Shown: one piece after another, positions 56,281 through 64,000 of the stretch
Layout: each line of letters begins with the position of its first letter
Position numbering within the stretch: the first letter of the stretch is position 1
From: Chromohalobacter sarecensis
GTDB lineage: Bacteria; Pseudomonadota; Gammaproteobacteria; Pseudomonadales; Halomonadaceae
NCBI RefSeq assembly: GCF_023061135.1
Contig: NZ_JAKGAN010000001.1
Location: 310,001-374,000 of the forward strand
Direction of reading: 5' to 3'
DNA length: 64,000 nucleotides
The notes under the pieces: model-generated
What the model was told of the DNA's origin: nothing
Database searches by the model: none
The model's input: the letters and a program-made list of their open reading frames with translations, nothing else
Position numbers and translations under genes: made by a program

Positions 56281-56849
56281 TTGTCCGTCTCGCGGGTCGT
56301 GTGATGCGGCTCGGGGCGCAGTAATGCGGCGACCAGGATGGCCCCGACCACCAAGCCCGGATGCACGTCGAGCCAGTAGATCAGCCCGCCGGCGATGGCA
56401 CCCATGATCAAAGTCACCAGCCAGCCGAGGCTGGCCCGCGACTTGGTGAAGAAGTCCCAGGTCAGCTTGGCCATCATCACCATGACGACGGGCACTACGC
56501 CCTGGCCCATGCCCTGCACCCAGCGCTGATCGCCGTGACGGGCGTAGAGGCCGAGCAGCGCGATCATTGCCACGATGATCGGGGCGATGACCGCGATGAC
56601 GGCATTGAGTGCGCCGAGACTGCCCGCGACGCGATATCCGATGTAGCCGGCCATCTTGGTGGCGATGGGGCCGGGCAAGGTGTTGCCGATCGCCAGCACA
56701 TCGGCGAACGCCTCGTCGTCCATCCAGGCGTGGCGTTTGACCACTTCCTGATGCACCAGCGGGATCATCGACGGGCCGCCACCGAAGCCGAACAGGCCGA
56801 TGCGCAGGAAGGCCATGAAGAGCTGGGCGTGTGTCTTCAGCATGGTCAT
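56277..56849 (-). CDS. Half-size chromate transporter ChrA, first copy
   Basis: 190 residues. The CHR motif LFGFGGGPSMIPLVHQEVVKRHAWM and AIGNTLPGPIATKMAGYIGYRVAG closely parallels the second copy, and the two probably make one transporter of opposite topologies. Its ATG overlaps the gamma-glutamyltransferase stop by four bases (56846-56849) and its stop overlaps the next start by four, so three genes are translationally linked. Confidence 0.9.
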   Translation of the reverse strand: MTMLKTHAQLFMAFLRIGLFGFGGGPSMIPLVHQEVVKRHAWMDDEAFADVLAIGNTLPGPIATKMAGYIGYRVAGSLGALNAVIAVIAPIIVAMIALLGLYARHGDQRWVQGMGQGVVPVVMVMMAKLTWDFFTKSRASLGWLVTLIMGAIAGGLIYWLDVHPGLVVGAILVAALLRPEPHHTTRETDK

Positions 56850-58480
56850 AGCACCGCGATGCTGGCGTCGGTACGCGGCTCGGTGCCGCCGCAGTAGATG
56901 CCGTTGTCCGGGTCGCGGATGATCATCTGTCCACGGCCGAAGCCGCGTGGATCGTGATCGATCTGCATGTCGTGACCGCGCTCAGCCATCGCCCGTACCA
57001 ACGGGGCCGGGTAGCCGTGTTCGATGCCGATGCATTTACCGCCCATCCACTGCCAGCGGGGTGCGTCGAGCGCGGCCTGGGGGTTGAGGCCGAAGTCGAT
57101 CAGGTTCATCACGACCTGGACATGGCCTTGCGGCTGCATGAAGCCACCCATCACGCCGAACGGCCCGAGCGGCGTGCCGTCGTCGCGGGTCAAGAAGCCC
57201 GGGATGATGGTGTGGAAGGTCTTCTTGCCCGGGGCGAGCACGTTGTCGTGGCCCGGGTCGAGGCTGAAGTTGTGGCCGCGGTTCTGCAGCGCGATGCCGG
57301 TGCCGGGGACCACTACGCCGGAGCCGAAGCCGTGATAATTGCTCTGGATGAACGACACCATATTGCCGTCGCTATCGGCGGTGGCCAGGTAGACGGTGCC
57401 GCCGGCCTGCGGGGTGCCCGGCGTCGGGTCGAGTGCCGATTCACCGATCAGTGCGCGACGCTCGCGGGTATAGGCGTCGTCGAGTAGCGCCTCGACGCTG
57501 TGGCTCATGTGCTCGGGTTGGGTGATATACGCCTGCCCGTCGCTGAATGCCAGCTTCATCGCCTCGAGCTGGCGGTGCAGCACCTCGGGATTGTCGCGGC
57601 TGTCGGCCTGAAAGCCCTCGAGCATGCGCAGTGCCATCAGCGCGACCAGCCCCTGGCCGTTGGGCGGAATCTCCCAGACTTTATGGCCGCGGTAGTCCGC
57701 CGCGATCGGTGTGACCCATTCCGGCTGATAATCGGCGAGATCCTCGGCGCGCAGGTAGCCGCCGGTCTCCTGGGAGAAGGCGTCGATGCGCTCGGCCAAC
57801 TCGCCGCGATAAAAGCTCTCGCTGTGGCTTGCGGCGATCGCTTCCAGGGTTTGTGCCTGGTCCTCGCAGCGGTGCCACTCGCCAGCTCGCGGGGCACGTC
57901 CGGTCGGCGTGAAGGTCTCGAACCAACCGGCGGTGGCGGCCTCCGTCAGATGTTCGCGGAAGGTCGTCTCGGCGCGCTGCCAGAGGCTGGCGATCACCGG
58001 CGACACCGGAAAGCCCTCGCGGGCCAGGCGGATCGCCGGGGCGAGCAGCGTCTGGAAGTCGAGCTTGCCGAAGCGCCGCGACAATTCGGCCCAGGCGGCG
58101 GGAATGCCGGGCACGGTCACCGGCGTCCAGCCGTACAGTGGCATAGTCTCGAAGCCGGCGTCGGCGACCGCCTGAGGAGTCAGCGCGGCGGGGGCGGTGC
58201 CGCTGGCGTTGAGGCCGTGGAGCTTACCGTTGCCTGCATTGTCGTTGGCGATCCACACCAGCGCGAAGGCGTCGCCGCCGATCCCGCAGCCGGTGGGTTC
58301 GACCACGGTGAGCGCCGCCGCGGTGGCGATGGCGGCGTCTACCGCGTTGCCGCCCTGAGCGAGGATGTCACGGCCGATCTGGCTGGCTTGAGGCTGGGAC
58401 GCGGCGACCATGCCGTGTTTGGCGTAGGTGGCGCTGCGCTGGGAAGCGTAGGGTGTTGCCTGGGAAAAGGGCGTCAACAT
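56846..58480 (-). CDS. Gamma-glutamyltransferase family protein (Ntn hydrolase)
   Basis: 544 residues. The N-terminal part has GNAVDAAIATAAALTVVEPTGCGIGGDAFALVW and VPGIPAAWAELSRRFGKL. The self-cleavage and nucleophile threonine is T362 in QAGGTVYLATADSDGN, and MVSFIQSNYHGFGSGVVVPGTGIALQNRG follows. No signal peptide is evident, so it should act in the cytoplasm, like YwrD-type proteins. It would hydrolyse gamma-glutamyl or acyl bonds. It heads a minus-strand run that includes two half ChrAs, TctCBA and a binding protein, and faces a GntR regulator. Confidence 0.92.
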   Translation of the reverse strand: MLTPFSQATPYASQRSATYAKHGMVAASQPQASQIGRDILAQGGNAVDAAIATAAALTVVEPTGCGIGGDAFALVWIANDNAGNGKLHGLNASGTAPAALTPQAVADAGFETMPLYGWTPVTVPGIPAAWAELSRRFGKLDFQTLLAPAIRLAREGFPVSPVIASLWQRAETTFREHLTEAATAGWFETFTPTGRAPRAGEWHRCEDQAQTLEAIAASHSESFYRGELAERIDAFSQETGGYLRAEDLADYQPEWVTPIAADYRGHKVWEIPPNGQGLVALMALRMLEGFQADSRDNPEVLHRQLEAMKLAFSDGQAYITQPEHMSHSVEALLDDAYTRERRALIGESALDPTPGTPQAGGTVYLATADSDGNMVSFIQSNYHGFGSGVVVPGTGIALQNRGHNFSLDPGHDNVLAPGKKTFHTIIPGFLTRDDGTPLGPFGVMGGFMQPQGHVQVVMNLIDFGLNPQAALDAPRWQWMGGKCIGIEHGYPAPLVRAMAERGHDMQIDHDPRGFGRGQMIIRDPDNGIYCGGTEPRTDASIAVL

Positions 58481-58488
58481 GCCATCTC

Positions 58489-58536
58489 CAATCGATTGTT
58501 ATGTTATAAATCGTTTTGAGTAAAAAAATCGATTTT
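58489..58536. promoter_or_regulatory. Two ATCGAT palindromes in the gntR control region
   Basis: CAATCGATTG (58489-58498) and AAAATCGATTTT (58525-58536) are both perfect palindromes with centres 37 bases apart. The first lies nine bases ahead of the gamma-glutamyltransferase start. They are candidate GntR operators for the divergent operon. Binding is inferred. Confidence 0.4.
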
Positions 58537-58653
58537 GTTGAGATGACTATGGCGCGCGATTTGATTAACGTCAATATGGGATTTGGCAAAGGGCTTACGT
58601 CACCGAGGCAGAACCTGTTCGCCAGTCATCAACGCACATTTGCCGCCATTATC

Positions 58654-58691
58654 TTTGAACTTGATAAGCCATTACCTTCGAACTTGAGAAG
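58654..58691. repeat. Direct repeats just upstream of gntR
   Basis: Two 15-base direct repeats, TTTGAACTTGATAAG (58654) and TTCGAACTTGAGAAG (58677), 13 of 15 identical and 23 bases apart (about two helical turns). They end about a dozen bases before the gntR start and overlap its ribosome-site region. They could be binding sites for autoregulation. Confidence 0.4.
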
Positions 58692-58702
58692 AGAGCCACG
58701 CC

Positions 58703-59386
58703 ATGACCGCATCGCCATCCGCCAATCGCGACATGGCCTCGAGCCGAATCTTCGAGACGCTCAAGCAGGACTTGATTCGCGGGCGTTTCGCGGCCGGCGA
58801 GAAGCTCGCCATCAGCGCCTTGAAGGACCATTACCAGGTGGGGCTCAGCCCGCTACGTGAGGCGCTCAACCGACTGGCGGCCTATGGCCTGCTCGAGCAG
58901 GTCAACCAGCGTGGCTTTCGGGTGCCGGCGATGCACATCGAGGAGCTCGATGACATCGCAGGGCTGCGCGCTCAGCTTGAATGCATGGCGTTGACGCAGG
59001 CGTTTCAGGCGGGCGATTCGGAATGGGAGTCACAGGTACTGGCGGCGCAGCATCGGTTGCGGCGTGCCGACGAGCATCCTGAGCGGGTGGAGGAGTGGGA
59101 GCAGGCACACCTGCGCTTTCATCGGGCGTTGCTAGCGTCGTGTGGGTCGCACTGGTTGTTGCGCTTCATCGAACAATTGCACGACCAGTTCGACCGCTAC
59201 CGGCGCTTGGCGCCGCCCAACCCGGGCGTGCGCGAGGTGCTCGATCGCCAGCATGGCGAACTGGTCGAACTGGCGCTGAGTCGAGACATTCGCGCCGCGC
59301 GGGCATTGCTCGATGATCACATTCGGCTGTCTCACAGTGTTGCCCGCGGTTGTTGCGAGTCACCGGCATCCGACGACGCGACGTGA
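58703..59386 (+). CDS. GntR family regulator, FadR/FCD subfamily
   Basis: 227 residues. The N-terminal winged helix (RIFETLKQDLIRGRFAAGEKLAISALKDHYQVGLSPLREALNRLAAYGLLEQVNQRGFRV) is followed by an FCD all-helical domain (LEEQAHLRFHRALLASCGSHWLLRFIEQLHDQFDRYR). The histidines of the FCD metal site lie in that stretch and in DDHIRLSH. It is divergent from the transport-hydrolase operon and is its likely repressor. The ligand is unknown. Confidence 0.9.
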   Translation: MTASPSANRDMASSRIFETLKQDLIRGRFAAGEKLAISALKDHYQVGLSPLREALNRLAAYGLLEQVNQRGFRVPAMHIEELDDIAGLRAQLECMALTQAFQAGDSEWESQVLAAQHRLRRADEHPERVEEWEQAHLRFHRALLASCGSHWLLRFIEQLHDQFDRYRRLAPPNPGVREVLDRQHGELVELALSRDIRAARALLDDHIRLSHSVARGCCESPASDDAT

Positions 59387-59468
59387 GCCGTTGGGCGGTG
59401 TGCTCGCTACGACTCAAGGACTCAACGACTCAAAGTGTCAACGCCAACATGTCAGCGGCTAACCTGTC

Positions 59469-60842
<1,374 letters not shown>

Positions 60843-60951
60843 GAAATCGTCTCGGTGGCTGCGAAGTGGGCCAGAGTAGGCGGGCAGCGGGCGTGCAGCT
60901 TACCGGATATGGGCTCGGCTTGCCACTTTAGGCGTATAGCGCAGGCACTGT

Positions 60952-61863
60952 TCAAACTGTGTTCAGTACCCAGGCTCGGAATGCACGCATGGGCTCGGTC
61001 AGGTGACGATGTTGCGGGGTGAGCAGTGACAGACACCCCCGGCTGGGCAGCGTATGCGGCAGTGCCTGCACCAGGTTGCACTGCGCCAGATCCGCGTCGA
61101 GAAGGTGTGTCCAGCCCAGGGTGACGCCTTGCCCGGCCAGGGTGGCATTCATCAGCAATTGGAAGCTGTTGGCGCGCAGGCTGTGTTCCGGGGCGTGCCA
61201 GCGCAGACCCTGCGCCTGGTACCAGCCTTCCCAGGTAAGCCAGTCGTGATAATGATCTTCCACCACCATCAGGGTATGGCGCGCAAGCAGGTCTTCGGCA
61301 TCGCGGATGTCCCCATGACGGGCCAGATAGGCCGGACTGCACACGGCGGCGACCTCTTCGTGGGAAAAGATCGCTTCGGCGCCGAGGCCGGGTGGATCGA
61401 CTTCATGCGGAACATGGTAATAGATCCCCAGATCGAACTCGGCAAGGTCCAGGCGATGCGGGTCCTCGACCGTCAAGATACGGATTTCGATATGCGGGTG
61501 GGCGCGCTGAAAGTCCGGCAGCTGCCGCGCCAGCCAGATCGAGGCGATGGTCGGGCTGGATGCCAACGTCAACTGGCGGTCATCGCCACGACGACGCAGG
61601 CGCGCCGTTTCGTCGCGCAGGTCACGCAACAGGCGCTGCACCACGCGAAAGTAGTGCTCGCCGGCAGGTGTCAGGCGCAAGCCTTCATAATGACGCTCGA
61701 ACAGCGGCCGGCCCAAGTCGTCCTCGAGCCGCTTGATCTGACGGCTGACGGCGCTCTGGGTCAGGCTGAGTTCATTGCCGGCTTGCGTGAAGCTGGCATG
61801 TCGCGCGGCGGCCTCGAAGGCGCGCAGACAAGCCAAGGGGGGAAGTGCATCGCGAGTGGGCAT
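60952..61863 (-). CDS. LysR family regulator, GcvA-like
   Basis: 303 residues from the ATG at 61863 (MPTRDALPPLACLRAFEAAARHASFTQAGNELSLTQSAVSRQIKRLE), the GcvA-type N-terminus. No good ribosome site precedes it. An in-frame ATG 13 codons upstream would start before the palindrome at 61871-61898. The co-inducer domain follows from about residue 95. It lies downstream of the CocE-type hydrolase on the same strand, separated by 56 bases with a hairpin, so some co-transcription is possible. Target unknown. Confidence 0.85.
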   Translation of the reverse strand: MPTRDALPPLACLRAFEAAARHASFTQAGNELSLTQSAVSRQIKRLEDDLGRPLFERHYEGLRLTPAGEHYFRVVQRLLRDLRDETARLRRRGDDRQLTLASSPTIASIWLARQLPDFQRAHPHIEIRILTVEDPHRLDLAEFDLGIYYHVPHEVDPPGLGAEAIFSHEEVAAVCSPAYLARHGDIRDAEDLLARHTLMVVEDHYHDWLTWEGWYQAQGLRWHAPEHSLRANSFQLLMNATLAGQGVTLGWTHLLDADLAQCNLVQALPHTLPSRGCLSLLTPQHRHLTEPMRAFRAWVLNTV

Positions 61864-61870
61864 GAAAGCA

Positions 61871-61898
61871 TCCGGGACCGAGTTCTCTCGGTCCCGGA
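61871..61898. terminator. Perfect 12-bp-stem hairpin between two minus-strand genes
   Basis: TCCGGGACCGAG (61871-61882) and CTCGGTCCCGGA (61887-61898) pair perfectly around TTCT. It follows the hydrolase stop (61920) by about 20 bases in the transcript and ends eight bases before the LysR start. Read on the minus strand it is followed by TGCTTTC, only a short T-run. It is either a terminator or a control on LysR translation. Confidence 0.55.
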
Positions 61899-61919
61899 GC
61901 ATAACATGCACGCCGCCGG

Positions 61920-63956
61920 TTAGAGGGCCGTGCGTGGAATCTCCCGTTCCCATCGTTTCTCGCTGACCAACGTCTCGCCCTCATGAGCGATCTGCTCGGC
62001 GTTGAGGTAGAAAGTCTGCGCGTCGCAATGCAGGTGATAACGGCTCACCACCTCGACCGCGAACTGATCGTTTTTGCCGTTCTGGCCTTCGCCACGGCTG
62101 GCGCGGTAGACCCATTCGATGTCGGCACGGGTACGCGTGGCGTCGGTCGGGTGGCTGGTATAGACCTCCTTGGCCTTCTGCTCGACGCGCAGGCCGTGAT
62201 CCTCGAAGCGAACGTCGCCCATGTCGTCTTCGACGGTGACGGTCACCTCGCCGCTGCCGACGTCTTCACTGATGGTGCGCTTGGGCTTTCCGGCTCGCAG
62301 GGTTTCGACCCGGCAGTGTGTGGCGCTCTCAGGCGGTTCGAATGGCATGGGGATATAAGCCGCTTTTGAAAATGGCAGCTCGAGCGTCGGCATTCCCGAC
62401 TTGAGTGTCAGGTCGGCGCGTCTCGAAGGCGACCACACTAACGGAAAGCTGGCGCTGGAGAGCGCCACGCGCAGGCGATGTCCCGGGGGCAGGCGATAGC
62501 CGATCAGGTCCAGCGGCACACGAACGTCCATCGGTTCGCCCGGCACTGGTGGCGTGATGGTGCCCGGGGCGTCACGCAGATTGAGGTTGAGCGTGCCGTA
62601 GGTAATCAGCGCGCTTTCCCCGCTGGGGGCTACGTCGCACAGGCGTACGTGCAGCTGGCCGCACGCCTCGGTGCTGGTGACTGACACCGCAAGCGTCGGC
62701 TGGCCGAGAATATCGATTCCTTCGATGTAGGGGGCAGAGTCGAAGGTCAACGACAAGCCGTCATCGCGGCGCTGATCGGTCGGGAAATCGGCGCCGAACC
62801 ACAGCGGGATGTACTCGCCCTGCAGCGAGCCCGCGGTCAGTGGCGAGGCGATTTGCCGGTCATTGCTCAACCGGCCGTTGGTCCCCAGGCCGTGATCGCT
62901 GAGCACCAGGGACTGTATCTCGACCTCGGTGCTAGGTGCGGGCCAGGCGGAGGTTCGCACCCACTTCCCGGGACGCTCGAGATACTTGGGCGCAGGGGGC
63001 ACGCCGTCCTGTAGATAAAAGGTGCAGGGCGGCTCGTCCATGATTCCGGTGTCGACGTCCTTGAGCCAGTAATCCCACCAGCGCAGCGCCTCCTGCAGGA
63101 AGCCGATCGCCGGGTCGGGAATCGCGAAATGCGGATACTTGTGCATCCAGGGGCCGATCAGTGCCTTTCGGGGGCAGGAGAGGTGCTCCATCATGCGCGG
63201 AATAGTGTTGATGTAGGAATCGCCCCAACCGCTGATCATGTAAACGGCGGCTTCGATGTCACCATAGTTTTCGTTGATCGAACCATGCTTCCAGTAGTCG
63301 TCCCGGTGCTGGTGGTTCAGCCAGGTCTCTGCCAGCAGCGGCATGTTGTCGAGGCGGTGTTTCCACATCTCGCGCCATTGATCGCCGACCAGCGCCGGGT
63401 CAGGCACGGCAGCGGAGAAGCTCAGCATGGTCGCCGCCCAGCCGAGATTCTCCAGCAGCATGTTGCCGCCCTTGTAGTGGATGTCGTCGGCGTAGCGGTC
63501 ATCGGTGGAGCACAGCGTGATGATCGCCTTGAGCGGTTTGGGGCGCAGCGCGGCGAGTTGCAGGCTATTGAAGCCACCCCAGGAGATGCCCATCATGCCG
63601 AGCTTGCCATCGCACCAGGGTTGCGCGGCGATCCAGTCGATCACCTCCAGCGCATCACGTTGCTCCTGCGGGGCGTATTCATCCTCCATCAGGCCGTCGG
63701 ACTCGCCATTGCCGCGCATATCCACCCGAATGCAGGCGTAGCCATGACCGGCGAACCAGGGATGGGTTAGCTCATCGCGCACCGCTGTGCCGTCGCGCTT
63801 GCGGTAGGGCAGGTATTCGAGGATCGCCGGCATCGGCTTTGACTCGGCATCCTCGGGTAGCCAGATGCGCGCCGCCAGCCGCGTTCCGTCGGCCAGCACG
63901 ATCCATTGGTTCTCGATTTCGCGTACGCGGTTCGGAAAGTCGTGCTTGATGTTCAT
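61920..63956 (-). CDS. CocE/NonD family serine hydrolase (X-Pro dipeptidyl-peptidase-like)
   Basis: 678 residues. The alpha/beta-hydrolase half carries LADGTRLAARIWLPED, PAILEYLPYRKRDGTAVRDE, DMRGNGESDG and the nucleophile S125 in GISWGG. The C-terminal part is a jelly-roll domain (YIPLWFGADFPTDQRRDDGLSLTFDSAPY, LRVALSSASFPLVWSP) found in CocE and glutaryl-7-ACA acylase relatives. No signal peptide is present. It may cleave esters or peptides; the natural substrate is unknown. The window ends 44 bases beyond its start. Confidence 0.92.
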   Translation of the reverse strand: MNIKHDFPNRVREIENQWIVLADGTRLAARIWLPEDAESKPMPAILEYLPYRKRDGTAVRDELTHPWFAGHGYACIRVDMRGNGESDGLMEDEYAPQEQRDALEVIDWIAAQPWCDGKLGMMGISWGGFNSLQLAALRPKPLKAIITLCSTDDRYADDIHYKGGNMLLENLGWAATMLSFSAAVPDPALVGDQWREMWKHRLDNMPLLAETWLNHQHRDDYWKHGSINENYGDIEAAVYMISGWGDSYINTIPRMMEHLSCPRKALIGPWMHKYPHFAIPDPAIGFLQEALRWWDYWLKDVDTGIMDEPPCTFYLQDGVPPAPKYLERPGKWVRTSAWPAPSTEVEIQSLVLSDHGLGTNGRLSNDRQIASPLTAGSLQGEYIPLWFGADFPTDQRRDDGLSLTFDSAPYIEGIDILGQPTLAVSVTSTEACGQLHVRLCDVAPSGESALITYGTLNLNLRDAPGTITPPVPGEPMDVRVPLDLIGYRLPPGHRLRVALSSASFPLVWSPSRRADLTLKSGMPTLELPFSKAAYIPMPFEPPESATHCRVETLRAGKPKRTISEDVGSGEVTVTVEDDMGDVRFEDHGLRVEQKAKEVYTSHPTDATRTRADIEWVYRASRGEGQNGKNDQFAVEVVSRYHLHCDAQTFYLNAEQIAHEGETLVSEKRWEREIPRTAL

Positions 63957-64000
63957 GCGTCGTCCTTGGCGGTGTGAGAAGAGGGAGGCGGTGTTGTGAG

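Overview
The window is a stretch of chromosome from a GC-rich gammaproteobacterium (roughly 60-65% GC by eye). The gene set (NhaC-family antiporter, puu-type polyamine genes, homodimeric AceE with a short AceF, solute transporters, clade 3-like catalase) fits a halophilic member of the Halomonadaceae such as Chromohalobacter or Halomonas. That placement is inferred from gene content and composition, not proven. I see no rRNA, convincing tRNA, CRISPR array, complete insertion sequence or prophage. Most of the window is metabolic and transport genes, with a few small accessory patches.

1-8.2 kb: polyamine/amine catabolism. A glutamine-synthetase-like ligase (cut by the left edge), two PuuB-like FAD oxidoreductases around an NhaC-family antiporter, a HipB-type regulator gene broken by one in-frame stop with three operator-like sites still upstream, a third FAD oxidoreductase, a Nudix hydrolase and a LysR regulator. 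8.3-13.4 kb: aceE-aceF, then a TPP riboswitch and tenA. 13.4-17.5 kb: MFS exporter, YciI protein, an unrecognised small gene, a ParD-like/RelE-ParE toxin-antitoxin pair and an AGE-family sugar isomerase. 17.5-20.2 kb: a tightly coupled two-gene module, an HNH-like membrane protein followed by a tail-anchored coiled-coil protein. This is the best candidate for an undescribed system.

20.4-44.4 kb: mostly housekeeping and stress genes. These are YghU-like GST, HAD phosphatase, dicarboxylate/amino-acid symporter, protoporphyrinogen oxidase, CurA-like reductase, exported aldose epimerase, a GAF-GGDEF-EAL protein with altered motifs, a helix-turn-helix regulator with its own palindromic sites, a HelD-like ATPase, catalase, aldo/keto reductase, a lipoprotein, NdpA/YejK, an ABC-2 exporter, a YebC/YeeN protein, a LemA-TPM-TPM cluster, an MDR oxidoreductase and an SDR.

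44.4-51.5 kb: a catabolic island. A sigma-54-type promoter lies before an orphan Tat-leader ORF and an operon of M20 amidohydrolase, small membrane protein and sodium:solute symporter. Facing it are a COG0523 GTPase-like protein, a YtcJ-like amidohydrolase and an Lrp regulator. 51.5-59.4 kb: one long minus-strand run (gamma-glutamyltransferase, two half-size ChrA proteins, TctC-TctB-TctA and a polar amino-acid binding protein) that ends at a hairpin terminator and starts opposite a divergent GntR regulator. A reasonable reading is uptake and cleavage of gamma-glutamyl or carboxylated compounds under GntR control. 59.4-64 kb: RhlE helicase, a GcvA-like LysR regulator and a CocE/NonD hydrolase.
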